Source: Anaerolineae bacterium (GTDB lineage Bacteria; Chloroflexota; Anaerolineae; Aggregatilineales; Phototrophicaceae). Taken from it: a DNA stretch of 39,088 bases. The position numbers were made by a program, and so were the translations under genes. The notes beneath the pieces were generated by a model, which was given only the letters and a program-made list of their open reading frames with translations, did no database searches and had not been told where the DNA came from. Below are positions 1 through 8,785 of this stretch, in pieces (position 1 is the stretch's first letter; every line of letters begins with the position of its first letter). The stretch covers positions 1-39,088 of the forward strand of contig JAFLCG010000027.1 in NCBI GenBank assembly GCA_017303635.1, written 5' to 3'.

Positions 1-79
1 GCTCATCCGACCGTATGGCAGCTTCCAGTTGCTTTACTTCCACTTCCGGCAGCGTGTAGTTGGGATATCGTTTGTTCAT
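1..79 (-). CDS. IS630-family transposase, N-terminal fragment (runs off window)
   Basis: Read on the minus strand from an ATG at 77-79, the first 26 codons stay open to the window edge and begin MNKRYPNYTLPEVEVKQLEA. This resembles the N-terminal helix-turn-helix region of IS630-type transposases, which commonly open with a short basic stretch followed by a 'rp....R..A..LL..G' segment; only the first part is visible here. An AGAGGG Shine-Dalgarno lies just upstream of the ATG. The rest of the gene and both ends of the element are outside the window or unrecognised, so family assignment rests on 26 residues and is tentative. Confidence 0.45.
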   Translation of the reverse strand, partial: MNKRYPNYTLPEVEVKQLEAAIRSDE

Positions 80-357
80 CCCTCTATTCTATTTTACTTT
101 CTACCCTTTTCCACATACCTACTTATGTTCCGATTTTGAGGCGGGAGTGCAGTCGAGTGTTGGGGGCGTGTGGCGTGGCGGGGTACGGCTCCCTCATCCC
201 TCCGTAGGGATTTCTTTCGGGCGTGCTGGAGCGGCGGAGCGACCCTAATTTGTCTTTCTGTGGAATTGCTGTCAACTCTACAGTCTCTGCTATCCCCCGA
301 ATCCTGCTTAATTCATCGACTTCTAGTGTTCGTGCTATCTGACACTCCCTGGGGCAT

Positions 358-1398
358 CTAGCTTGCAGTCAACTCGCTCAAATTCAATGCCTTGCCACTC
401 GCCGCGGATTCGTAACTCCCAAAGACCAGTTGTACGGTTTTGAGATTATCCTGGCCGGTAGTCTCTGCATTGTAACCCTGTAGCCCCTTGAGAATATCAG
501 CCTGGCAGGGGACGATGCTGGAATGTACTACATCGTAGAAGGGGTTCGCCCACTCGTAACGAGGGGGCGGGTAGCGCTTGGCCAACGTCCCCGCTGCGGT
601 TGTCTCCCGAATCCAGTAATCTGGCCCCAATTCCAGGGATCCCTGAGTTCCTTCAACCATGATGAAAGTTTGCGGGAAGGCCTCACGTTCTAAATAGTTT
701 TCGGCATACGCCATTTGTACCAGCACGCTTATATCAGCCTCCATACTAAGTAAGATGGTGGCTACGTCTTCACCCCGGATGTTAGGATGGGCGCGGTGGG
801 TCTGGCAGTAGAGGCGCTTGGCTTCTCCAAAGAGACAGCGCGCTACATCCAGCGTATGGCTACCCAGGTCGGTAATGATGAATTGCTCCAGTTCGGCCAA
901 AAATGGCTGATTCTTGAAGACTGGGAAACCGCTAATCATGTCGATGCGAGCACGGAAGGGTTTGCCAATACGCCCTTCTTCCAGGATGCGTTTGAATTGT
1001 CGGATGGGATACTGCCAGCGCCAGTTTTCATTAATGAACAGCTGCACCTTTCGCTCCTGGCAGTAGGCTACCATCGACTCGGCTTCTGCCAGCGTGGTCG
1101 CCATCGGTTTTTGACAAACAATTGGCAGCCCTCGGTCAGCGCCCATGCGGGTCAGATCAGCATGTGTTTCGACGGCAGTACAAACATCTATAAAGTCGAG
1201 ATTCTCATGATTGAGCAGCATTTTGGGATCATCATAGACTGCCGGTATACCAAATTCTTTTGCCAGGGCCTCTGCCTTAGGGAGTGTACGATTGTAGAGT
1301 GCCACACATTCCACACCGCCAGTCTCCATCCATCCTGCGAGTTGATACCGTGACCAGAAGCCCGTTCCAAATAGGGCAAAGCGTAACTTAGTCATCAT
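358..1398 (-). CDS. apsD: D-apiose dehydrogenase-like Gfo/Idh/MocA oxidoreductase
   Basis: 346 aa NAD(P)-dependent oxidoreductase. The N-terminal Rossmann domain opens with the dinucleotide motif GTGFWSRYQLAG (residues about 11-22), and the family EKP motif appears as CQKPMAT (about 95-101), supplying the catalytic lysine. The C-terminal half is the alpha/beta domain typical of Gfo/Idh/MocA. In the known pathway ApsD oxidises D-apiose to apionolactone, the first committed step. Here it is the last gene of the 11-gene operon and its ATG overlaps the stop of the lactonase gene (ATGA type), so translation is coupled. A second ATG follows immediately. The specific substrate is inferred from the neighbours (lactonase, oxidoisomerase, kinase, RuBisCO-like protein); by sequence alone only the family is certain. 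Confidence 0.8.
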   Translation of the reverse strand: MMTKLRFALFGTGFWSRYQLAGWMETGGVECVALYNRTLPKAEALAKEFGIPAVYDDPKMLLNHENLDFIDVCTAVETHADLTRMGADRGLPIVCQKPMATTLAEAESMVAYCQERKVQLFINENWRWQYPIRQFKRILEEGRIGKPFRARIDMISGFPVFKNQPFLAELEQFIITDLGSHTLDVARCLFGEAKRLYCQTHRAHPNIRGEDVATILLSMEADISVLVQMAYAENYLEREAFPQTFIMVEGTQGSLELGPDYWIRETTAAGTLAKRYPPPRYEWANPFYDVVHSSIVPCQADILKGLQGYNAETTGQDNLKTVQLVFGSYESAASGKALNLSELTAS

Positions 1399-3356
1399 TC
1401 ACTTCCTTGATACTCCACGCAGGCAAAAGCATAGGGCAGGAGCGTTAACGATTGATCGGTTAGTGACTGTCCCTGCTGTAGGCTAAATTGCTCAGGTGCC
1501 AAAGCAAATGCCTCTACATTCTGTTCATCCAGCACACGGGCCAGTGCTGCACCATCTGGTAGACGTACCGTCTGCGAATGATCTGTCAGGTTTGCCAGCA
1601 GAATTCGGCGCTGCCGATCTTTCTCCAGTCCCAAAGTCTCTATCGCTAATGGCTTGCTGGAAACGAGTGGAATGACTTGTGAGCCACGCCATGCGCCTAA
1701 TGTCGCCAGCACATGATAGATTGGAAAAACTGCCCCTCCTACCGAAGGAAATTTATCCGGGAGGGGTGAGCCAACTTCACGCTCCATCAGACCCAACCAA
1801 CCGGTTGTTTCATAGAGGGTGAGGTGATGTAATCGGCCACTTTCCGCCAGATGCTTTAAGCAAGCCAAAGTCCACCCGGCTGCAAAGAGTGACATTTGAC
1901 GTGGATCTACTTTGGAGGGTAACTCGCCGGGTGGTGGCGTGATTTCCGAGCCAGTCGCCACCGGGTTGAACTGCTGCCGCAGCGTCAACGGATTGAGTGC
2001 AATTGGTTTGCCGCCGCTCCGCTCATGTGCAGTAGCGAGGATAGCGGGCAGTGCCGCCGGAGTCTCCATCACCGAAGCGTTATCAAAGGCATGGACCTGC
2101 GGATTTGCCGTAAAGCTGATGAAATCAAGCTGTGATGGGTCTGGCCAGGCACGGTTAAGTTCAGCGAAATTGGCTTTGCTGCCCGCACCGATTGGTACGC
2201 TGGGGTCATAGGGACTCAGGATTAAACGCGCTAGTTGCACCCAGCGCTCACTCGTTACCAGTTCGTCCTGATGCCAGAGCAACCAGGCTGCCAGGCGTGG
2301 TTTGATCTCCGTTAAGGCATCAGCCAATGTCCGCAGCTCAGCTTCTCCCGCCTCACTCAAGATCAACGTGATCGCTAGCGGCAACTCAAGTGCCTGGGAT
2401 TCTTGATGGATTTGTTCCAGCCGAGTTCGCCAATCTGCCCGAGATAAGTTGAGTTCAAGGCGTAGATGCGAAAGCTGCAAAGCGCGGAGCCGTTCGGCTT
2501 CTTGTGCAGTTAGCGCTTGACCATGACTGGCGGTACTGACACCAAGCGATGGCAGCGGATGCCGGGTCGCATCAGCTAGCCAATCCACTTGTGTAATCTC
2601 GCTTACACTAAAGATCTTTGGCTCGATCTTTCCCTGTAGGCTCAGGCGAATCTGCTGGCGTATGAGCGTCCCCTGCGGGATTTCAACGGGGAAGGGTAAG
2701 GCGAGTGGTGTGCAGTAGGTCTTGAAGGAGGCATCGATCCAATTGCGTTGATCTTCCAGCTCAAAGATTTCTCCGTCAAAACGGAGTTCTGCCCAGATGT
2801 CTGGCAGTACCTGATGGGTCATGGCGCGTAAATTGACGAATGGAAGGTGAGGCGTTGGCAGGCCATTGACATAAATCTGCGGTGCGACCAACTGCGGGAA
2901 GTGAGTCTTCGTATGCGAACCATCTGTATGTTCCAGTGTACACGCTGCTCCTGCGCATTCCTGGATAGGGTGTAATATGCAAAAGCCCAGACGGTTGCGA
3001 CGAAATGCGGTATGGGCCTCACCCTCGAAGGTGAAGTTAATTGTTCCATCCAAACTGCCGGTGATGTTCGCACTCCAGCCAAAATCGATCTCGCCACGCT
3101 GATTTTTGACCTGGTACTCAATGGAGAATGAGTCGTCAGCGATCTCCATGTGGATGTTTGTCAGGATATTGGGAACTGTCCCCCAGTTATGATCTCTTAG
3201 GGCAATATAGATACGACGGATGACTTCGCGCTCGCCCAGGCGGATATAGCGGAGGTCGCCATTTTCATAGATCAGTGAAAGTGGTCCGGCCCGTAGTGGA
3301 ATTGCTTCTGGGAGCGGTGCTTCAGCACCATAACGAAGGATATTTGCGATGGTCAT
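1395..3356 (-). CDS. apnL: D-apionate lactonase-like protein
   Basis: 653 aa from ATG 3356; the preceding in-frame TTG at 3359 is less likely because an AGGA element sits 10 bases before the ATG. The protein has an N-terminal beta-rich half (about 1-260) and a second half that looks like a glycoside-hydrolase type TIM barrel (from about residue 275), followed by a small beta C-terminal domain. ApnL of the D-apiose pathway is a large protein of about this size that hydrolyses apionolactone to D-apionate. Identification relies on size, domain order and on lying between apsD and the 3-oxo-isoapionate enzymes. No signal peptide is seen, so it acts in the cytoplasm. An otherwise unassigned glycoside-hydrolase-like protein would be the alternative. 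Confidence 0.7.
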   Translation of the reverse strand: MTIANILRYGAEAPLPEAIPLRAGPLSLIYENGDLRYIRLGEREVIRRIYIALRDHNWGTVPNILTNIHMEIADDSFSIEYQVKNQRGEIDFGWSANITGSLDGTINFTFEGEAHTAFRRNRLGFCILHPIQECAGAACTLEHTDGSHTKTHFPQLVAPQIYVNGLPTPHLPFVNLRAMTHQVLPDIWAELRFDGEIFELEDQRNWIDASFKTYCTPLALPFPVEIPQGTLIRQQIRLSLQGKIEPKIFSVSEITQVDWLADATRHPLPSLGVSTASHGQALTAQEAERLRALQLSHLRLELNLSRADWRTRLEQIHQESQALELPLAITLILSEAGEAELRTLADALTEIKPRLAAWLLWHQDELVTSERWVQLARLILSPYDPSVPIGAGSKANFAELNRAWPDPSQLDFISFTANPQVHAFDNASVMETPAALPAILATAHERSGGKPIALNPLTLRQQFNPVATGSEITPPPGELPSKVDPRQMSLFAAGWTLACLKHLAESGRLHHLTLYETTGWLGLMEREVGSPLPDKFPSVGGAVFPIYHVLATLGAWRGSQVIPLVSSKPLAIETLGLEKDRQRRILLANLTDHSQTVRLPDGAALARVLDEQNVEAFALAPEQFSLQQGQSLTDQSLTLLPYAFACVEYQGSE

Positions 3357-3368
3357 CAAACTTTGTTC

Positions 3369-4178
3369 CTAAGTGGGGATGAATTGCCGCAAATAAGGAA
3401 TGCTCTCGCGCACCCAAGCATCTTCTTTGGCAGCGGTGGCATCGGCATTCGCGTCTGGTGCAGGCCACAATTCAAGAATGGCGTTGAAATTACGACCTTG
3501 AAGGCGTTCCAGTAATGCGGGTACATCCAGCATCCCCTGTCCAGCGGGCTTACCTTCTACCATAAATCCCATTTGGTGATCCAGCCGCCGCACCTGGAAG
3601 TCCTTGATATGCAGGTTAACGACATGCGGTCCCAGTTCTGCGATGACCCGAGTAGGATCTTCCAGCGCCCCGAACGAGTTCACTGTATCCAGACAGATGC
3701 CCACAGCAGGACTATCCAGGGCATAGAGGATCTCGACCAACTGCCGAACTTTAAACCGATCATGATTCTCAATTGCCAGCTTGATACCAGCGGACTCAAA
3801 GGCGGGTAGTAAGCTATGTAGTCGTTTGACTATCTCATCTGGTTCAGGATGATGATCGCGGCTATCCACGACTACTCGCAGGATAGATGACTGAAAGCGC
3901 TTCGCAAGCTCCAGATAGCGCAGCAGGTGGTCATGCTGGATACCACGTGTGCCAACCTCGATGCTGACTCCCAACCGGGCTGCTTCTGCTATTAGCGCTT
4001 CCAAAGCTGGCTCAGATAGGGCATCCAGCGGCAGGTTATCAGCAATCTGCACCAAATGCACACCGTAGGCTGCGGCCCGCTGTACTAGACCTACCGCATT
4101 CATGGGTTGGGATGGTGCAGGGTAACCTGATACGCCAATCGACCAGGCGTAGGCGTAGCTGCCAATGCCTAGCTTCAT
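3369..4178 (-). CDS. oiaC: 3-oxo-isoapionate decarboxylase-like TIM-barrel protein
   Basis: 269 aa protein of the xylose isomerase-like TIM-barrel (AP endonuclease 2) superfamily. The four expected metal ligands are visible in order: E in AIENHD, D in CLDTVNS, H in NLHIKD and E in AILELW. In the D-apiose pathways OiaC belongs to this superfamily and decarboxylates 3-oxo-isoapionate to L-erythrulose; a sugar epimerase role cannot be excluded from sequence. Its ATG at 4178 overlaps the stop of the upstream DUF6786-like gene as ATGA, so the two are translationally coupled. Its presence next to a kinase plus RuBisCO-like protein would give the cell two alternative exits from 3-oxo-isoapionate. 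Confidence 0.6.
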   Translation of the reverse strand: MKLGIGSYAYAWSIGVSGYPAPSQPMNAVGLVQRAAAYGVHLVQIADNLPLDALSEPALEALIAEAARLGVSIEVGTRGIQHDHLLRYLELAKRFQSSILRVVVDSRDHHPEPDEIVKRLHSLLPAFESAGIKLAIENHDRFKVRQLVEILYALDSPAVGICLDTVNSFGALEDPTRVIAELGPHVVNLHIKDFQVRRLDHQMGFMVEGKPAGQGMLDVPALLERLQGRNFNAILELWPAPDANADATAAKEDAWVRESIPYLRQFIPT

Positions 4179-5221
4179 AACTTTAGCTCCAACTTCTGCT
4201 CTGCGACCGATTGAATGGCAGGCAGCGGTCCCAGATAGACCTCCATCCTGAACGTATCCACGCTGTTCCGTATCCCGGTTGTGCCGCCGATTGCTGGGCC
4301 GCTGACCTCCATCTCGCCGTTAGCCCCAAATTGGCCGCCGTCGTTATAGACGTGGACGACATGACCGTTGATGCCGGGTTGATCCGGGACTTCTTCTGCA
4401 TAGAGGCCTTGAGGATGGATTAGGTATTCACGGAACAGGAAATACGCCTGCCCATCCGGCAGCGTGTTGAGGTAGCCCATGCGCCCGATCATCGCCTCTG
4501 CAGCATACCCCATTTTGTACTGCCGCTGCCCGGTCAGGCTGATGCGGAAGGCACCGTCCTTCGGCGTGAGTGCATCTGAAGTTGGGTCGCCGAAGTAGCG
4601 AATGCCCTTTGCGCCCTGCTCACATGGGATGATAAGCTGACCACCGGGGTTCAACTGCGTCAGCAGCCAGCTTTGGCTGACAGGGGCGGAAGCATAAGTC
4701 TCATCCAACAAAATGCGCTGCTCATAACTGGCGAAGGCTACATCTAACGGCAAGCCCGCCGGGGTAGGCACCGGACTGGGTTGCACTGTCCGATCTAACC
4801 ACAGATTAGCCGTGCCGCTGCTAAGGTTATAGGCCGGGAGCCGCATCTCAGCCTTTAGTACGATTTGACGCGCTCCCGGTTCCAGCGTGTACTGACCGGG
4901 ATCCATCTGCGGCGGGACGTGGTGCGACCCCCAGAAATCCGCCCGATCCTTGATGTTGTACTGAATTTCCGGTGCAATCCAAAGACGCTCGCCGCCCAGG
5001 TTCCATTGACCGGCGCGGCGGAAAGCGTCAAACGATTCAGGGCTTGCCAGCGCTGGATTGATCCAGGTCAGGCTTTCGCCCTCGTTCCAGAACGGGCCAA
5101 ATACACGCCCGCCTCGCTGAGTGACGATTAGGCTAAAGCCGTTGCTCAACGACAGGGGTGCAAGTGGCTCTTTGGCAGTCTCCAGCACATCGAGCAGTTG
5201 CCGGTAGTGGATGCGGCTCAC
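4175..5221 (-). CDS. DUF6786-like protein of unknown function in the apiose operon
   Basis: 348 aa from GTG 5221, chosen because an AAGGTGG Shine-Dalgarno lies 10 bases upstream inside the end of apnO and because a longer start at 5299 would overlap apnO by 76 bases with sequence that looks like its shadow (HESGCPQAERSRHHPQ). The body is beta-rich with an early 'LSNGFSLIVTQRGGRVFGPF' segment and a C-terminal HVYNDGGQFG motif, the pattern of DUF6786 and of mutarotase-like sugar-binding beta sandwiches. No signal peptide. It is embedded between apnO and oiaC in a tight operon, which suggests a sugar-related role such as mutarotation or lactone handling, but that is inference; the function is unknown. 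Confidence 0.75.
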   Translation of the reverse strand: MSRIHYRQLLDVLETAKEPLAPLSLSNGFSLIVTQRGGRVFGPFWNEGESLTWINPALASPESFDAFRRAGQWNLGGERLWIAPEIQYNIKDRADFWGSHHVPPQMDPGQYTLEPGARQIVLKAEMRLPAYNLSSGTANLWLDRTVQPSPVPTPAGLPLDVAFASYEQRILLDETYASAPVSQSWLLTQLNPGGQLIIPCEQGAKGIRYFGDPTSDALTPKDGAFRISLTGQRQYKMGYAAEAMIGRMGYLNTLPDGQAYFLFREYLIHPQGLYAEEVPDQPGINGHVVHVYNDGGQFGANGEMEVSGPAIGGTTGIRNSVDTFRMEVYLGPLPAIQSVAEQKLELKL

Positions 5222-5223
5222 GA

Positions 5224-6072
5224 CTACTTCGCCACCTTGTGGGTGATGTCTGCTACGCTCTGCTTGAGGGCATCCAGATTCATGATTTGTTCCATCCAAT
5301 CTGGCTTGAAGATTTTGTCATAGGCGTTGGCAATCGCCAGTTTGGCCCCGTCAGAGAAGGGGAAACCGGAGATGCCGAAGATGATGGCGAACTCGATGCG
5401 TGCATGACCGCTGAGGAACTCCCATGCTGCTTCTGCCGGGACGCCCATCTCTACCGCTTTGTCATAGGCCTGTTTGACAGCGGTGATGACGGTTGCGGTG
5501 AAGGTTTCTGCCAGCGCTGGTTCGAGGATTGCCATTTGCTCCACGGTGATTCGGAACGATTTCATCACCGGTTTGTAGATGTCTTTGGCAATTGCCTCGC
5601 CTTTGGCGTAGTCAGCCTCTGGTCCACGATGCAGCGCACAGACGATGTGGTGCTTGGCCTTGACCCCACCAAACCAATCCGTGCGAGCTTCCTCGGTCAC
5701 TTCATCGTTGAACAGTGGTGGATGGCACGGGTGAGTGACAAAGTAGGTCAGGTCGTCGCGGATCGGCAATACCTCAGCATAGGCCGCTGCGGGATCCAGG
5801 CCGATAATCATGGTTCCGGGTTTGAGGTCTTCGATGATACTGTGGGTGATGCGCCCGATGAGCGCATCAGGCACGGCCAGGATGACTACATCGGCATTGG
5901 CTAGTGCCTCTTCTTGCGGGGTGGTGCTCACCCCACGTTTAGCCAAATTAGCCTTGCCCTGCTCACTGACCTCGACATAGTAGATCTGGTATTGTGGCAA
6001 ATCCTTGATGTTATCCGTAATGCGACAGCCCATTTTGCCGCCCGCACCCATTAGAGCAATTCGAGTTGTCAT
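5224..6072 (-). CDS. apnO: D-apionate oxidoisomerase
   Basis: 282 aa NAD-dependent enzyme. The N-terminal Rossmann motif is GAGGKMG (about residues 9-15), followed by DVVILAVPD, and the C-terminal helical domain resembles 6-phosphogluconate dehydrogenase-type proteins. In the apiose pathway ApnO oxidises D-apionate with migration of the hydroxymethyl group to give 3-oxo-isoapionate. A strong GGAGGA Shine-Dalgarno precedes the ATG, and the 89-base gap to the kinase gene upstream is the widest in the catabolic part of the operon. The assignment is supported by the neighbours oiaK, the RuBisCO-like protein and the lactonase. Family assignment is firm; the exact substrate is inferred from context. 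Confidence 0.8.
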   Translation of the reverse strand: MTTRIALMGAGGKMGCRITDNIKDLPQYQIYYVEVSEQGKANLAKRGVSTTPQEEALANADVVILAVPDALIGRITHSIIEDLKPGTMIIGLDPAAAYAEVLPIRDDLTYFVTHPCHPPLFNDEVTEEARTDWFGGVKAKHHIVCALHRGPEADYAKGEAIAKDIYKPVMKSFRITVEQMAILEPALAETFTATVITAVKQAYDKAVEMGVPAEAAWEFLSGHARIEFAIIFGISGFPFSDGAKLAIANAYDKIFKPDWMEQIMNLDALKQSVADITHKVAK

Positions 6073-6161
6073 CTGTGTATTCCTCCATTGTAAAGACGCA
6101 CTACAACGCGTCTGGTTTTCCTATATATGGGCGCACTCCAATGCAATCGCCCGTCCTTAAT

Positions 6162-7526
6162 TCACGGCGTCCGCCCGCTCAAAATGCTTCCAAAATAGTC
6201 CACTTTCCCCACTTGCCCGGCCTTGAGCGCAATCTGCAGATCATTCAATGCCGTGTGGGTCGAATGCGCCCGGCAGAGTGGTGCACCGGGTGCCACTGGC
6301 ATAGCTATTTCCAGGGCATAAATCCCTAATTGCCGGGCTGCATGACCGCAGGTATCCCCACCAGTGACGACGGCCCGTCGCAAACCCGTCCGTTCAAGCA
6401 ATTCGCGGACGATCAAGCCCTGCTGGGTGCCCAGTCGATACCCGACACTGGCAGGTTCCAGATTTAATTCGTTCAGTCGCTGGCGAGTAGCCAGAATGGC
6501 TGGGTCATCTGGCCCGCAGGCGGAATAGAGCAGGGGACTGCGGCCTGTATCCAATACCGCCAGCGCAGCTTTGATCTGGGCTTCTCGCTCGGCATCGGCC
6601 TGCGCCGGGTCAACTAACTTGCTCGTATCCAGACGTAGACCGACGAAACCATTCGCCAGCGCCCATTCGATCTGAGCCGCTGTCCCCGGTGCGGCACTGC
6701 CGGAAACAATCACGAGTTGGTCAACGCGGTCAACTGGAGGGGGTGGTGGCGGTTTGACCACTTTCCCGGTCTGCTGCCAGTGCGCGGTGAGGGCGTACTC
6801 CAGACCGGATGACGAGGCCGAAAAGATGGCTCGTTCACTTTGCAGTGACCACACCAGCCGTCCAATTTTCTCCACATGGGTTTGATCGAGCGTGTCCAGC
6901 AGGATGATCTGACAGCCTTGATTGACTAGCTCTGTATAACGCGCCGTGATCTGTTCATCAGAGTCCGCCAGATGCAGCGCATCGATCAAACCGATTGCTC
7001 GTATTGTTTGTTTACCCAGATGCAGCCGAAGGTCGCCCTCATTCATAGGTGTCGAGGGATGTTTGCTCATGGTGGGATGGCGGTCGAGACGGTAGGTCGT
7101 CTCTCCCACGGTAGCGAACAGATTGCCGAACAGCAGATAGCGTTTCAGCGGCGGAGCGCCCACCATCATTGGCACTGCATCCGGCTGAAAAATGGACCAG
7201 CCGATCTCAATCGCTTTCCCAATGCTGCCCACACTGGGCGAAGAGTCGAAGGTCGAGCACAGTTTGTAATGGAAGAGCGGTGCTCCCAGCGACTTGAGTG
7301 TTGTGAAGATCGGCGGTAGTTCAGCCTCCATCTGCGCCGGGGTCATCGACCGACTGACACCTGCCACTCCCACGGCTCGCGCTGCTGGGAAGCGTTCCTG
7401 CACAAATTCCGCAGTCGGCGGCTCGAGGAACAGTACGGCAGGTACCCCGCCCAATGTCAGCGCTTCCATCACGTCGGTGGAGCCGGTGAAGTCGTCACCA
7501 TACCATGTCAGCAGCAAATCGCTCAT
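6162..7526 (-). CDS. oiaK: 3-oxo-isoapionate kinase (DUF1537 / four-carbon acid sugar kinase family)
   Basis: 454 aa from ATG 7526, which overlaps the stop of the RuBisCO-like gene as ATGA; the reading frame is open up to 8000 but that extension lies wholly inside the upstream gene and carries no domain. The N-terminal DUF1537 signature is LLLTWYGDDFTGSTDVMEAL, with the DDFTG motif, and the C-terminal nucleotide-binding domain carries TGGDTCGHA near residue 400. DUF1537 kinases phosphorylate acid sugars; in the apiose pathway OiaK makes 3-oxo-isoapionate 4-phosphate, the substrate of the RuBisCO-like protein encoded just upstream. The pairing of kinase and RuBisCO-like protein is the strongest local support for the pathway call. 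Confidence 0.82.
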   Translation of the reverse strand: MSDLLLTWYGDDFTGSTDVMEALTLGGVPAVLFLEPPTAEFVQERFPAARAVGVAGVSRSMTPAQMEAELPPIFTTLKSLGAPLFHYKLCSTFDSSPSVGSIGKAIEIGWSIFQPDAVPMMVGAPPLKRYLLFGNLFATVGETTYRLDRHPTMSKHPSTPMNEGDLRLHLGKQTIRAIGLIDALHLADSDEQITARYTELVNQGCQIILLDTLDQTHVEKIGRLVWSLQSERAIFSASSSGLEYALTAHWQQTGKVVKPPPPPPVDRVDQLVIVSGSAAPGTAAQIEWALANGFVGLRLDTSKLVDPAQADAEREAQIKAALAVLDTGRSPLLYSACGPDDPAILATRQRLNELNLEPASVGYRLGTQQGLIVRELLERTGLRRAVVTGGDTCGHAARQLGIYALEIAMPVAPGAPLCRAHSTHTALNDLQIALKAGQVGKVDYFGSILSGRTP

Positions 7527-8785
7527 AAGCCACCGTACAGCTTCAATGCTCCACCCAGCGCAGGATGTGTCTCCGCATAGGTCTCCAGTGGAATACCTTT
7601 CAAGGCCGCTTCCCACCCCTCCCTCAGACTGGTGACCCCTGCTGCTGGGCCATCCGGGTGAGCCATAATGCCCCCACCCGCCAGATAGAGTAGATCGGTG
7701 CTGCCAATTGCTGCATAGGTATCCGGTGCTTGCCCGGCCCATTGACCGGATGAAAATACCGGCATTACTGTGTATCCATTTAGCATGGGTGTCAGGCATT
7801 CGTGGGCTGCGGCGATGACTGAAGGATCGCTCTCGCAGAATTTGTTTCGCAGACCGTTGACGTGCAAATGATCGACCCCGGCGAGGCGAAAGAATTTCTG
7901 AAAAGCGACATAGTCCCAACCGAGATAGGGGTGCCGACTGAGCGCACCCCAGCCCGCCCGATGCCCGTGGATGGGCAGTTGACTTTGCTGCCGCAACCAC
8001 TCGACTGCGGCTAGACCGACCGCAATGAGATTGACCATGACGCAGGTACCGCCATGCTTGAACACGGTATCGTGTCCGCGCTGCATTTCATCCAGACTGC
8101 CAGTGATATTGAATGCGTACATGACTTTCTTGCCGGTACGGTCGGCATGGTCATTGATGACGCGCATGACAGCCTGTACGCGCTCTGCTAGCGGCGAGTG
8201 TGGTGAATTGGTCTGGAGTTCATCGTCCTTGATAAAGTCCAGGCCAGCTTCACACAACGTCTTGACGAGATCCGCTGTCTGCTGCGGCGTGAGTCCCACA
8301 CTCGGCTTGATGATTGTTCCGAGCAATGGGCGGCCTTCTATCCCTGTCAATCGCCTTGTGCCTTCCACACCGAATTGTGGCCCTGGATGTACGTTGAAGG
8401 CTTCCGGGAACGCTACATCCATCAGCCTCAGGCCGGAGAATGGCCCTAGTTCATACAGGTTGCCACTCACGGCAGTCATGCAGGTTGTCAGGGAGGTGCC
8501 GATGTTCACAAACGGAAATGACAGTACTACCTCCGCACGCCGGTACCGAGCTGAGCCTCCGTCTTTTGGCGGCTTGGCCCCTGGAAGCGAGGGTGTTTCG
8601 GCCGTCTCCAGTTGAGTGATGCGCTCCACCCGCGCCCCGTGCCGTTCCAGCAATTCGGGCGTTTCACCCGGCACCTTGACGAACGTCCCTGCGGATTGCT
8701 CTCCGGCCATGATGGCGGCAGCCTGTTCCAATGGATGGTTCGTCTCGATGCGGTAAGTGGCGATGATGCGATCGGTACCCATCAT
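7523..8785 (-). CDS. RuBisCO-like protein, 3-oxo-isoapionate-4-phosphate decarboxylase or transcarboxylase/hydrolase
   Basis: 420 aa large-subunit-type RuBisCO-like protein. By comparison with form I numbering, the first catalytic lysine is K160 in TIIKPSVGLTP, but the K177 position is S162. The carbamylation site is kept as K186-D188-E189 in LDFIKDDE, and H275-R276 (IHGHRAG) match H294-R295. A loop-6 lysine is plausible at K315 (GLRNKFCES), and SSG 345-347 and AGGG 369-372 form phosphate-binding turns. The kept metal-carbamate site with a lost lysine indicates non-carboxylase chemistry. The two known apiose-pathway activities in this family are OiaX (gives erythrulose phosphate and CO2) and OiaT (gives 3-phosphoglycerate and glycolate). 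No erythrulose-phosphate isomerase genes lie nearby, which mildly favours OiaT. ATGA overlaps couple it to genes on both sides. Confidence 0.85.
   Translation of the reverse strand: MMGTDRIIATYRIETNHPLEQAAAIMAGEQSAGTFVKVPGETPELLERHGARVERITQLETAETPSLPGAKPPKDGGSARYRRAEVVLSFPFVNIGTSLTTCMTAVSGNLYELGPFSGLRLMDVAFPEAFNVHPGPQFGVEGTRRLTGIEGRPLLGTIIKPSVGLTPQQTADLVKTLCEAGLDFIKDDELQTNSPHSPLAERVQAVMRVINDHADRTGKKVMYAFNITGSLDEMQRGHDTVFKHGGTCVMVNLIAVGLAAVEWLRQQSQLPIHGHRAGWGALSRHPYLGWDYVAFQKFFRLAGVDHLHVNGLRNKFCESDPSVIAAAHECLTPMLNGYTVMPVFSSGQWAGQAPDTYAAIGSTDLLYLAGGGIMAHPDGPAAGVTSLREGWEAALKGIPLETYAETHPALGGALKLYGGL

Noticed and set aside
170..361. 63-aa plus-strand frame near the left edge
   Set aside because: No ribosome site, domain or neighbour support; overlaps the end of apsD.
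7527..8000. N-terminal extension of the DUF1537 kinase frame
   Set aside because: It lies entirely within the RuBisCO-like gene, has no domain character, and the ATGA-coupled ATG at 7526 begins the conserved DDFTG region.
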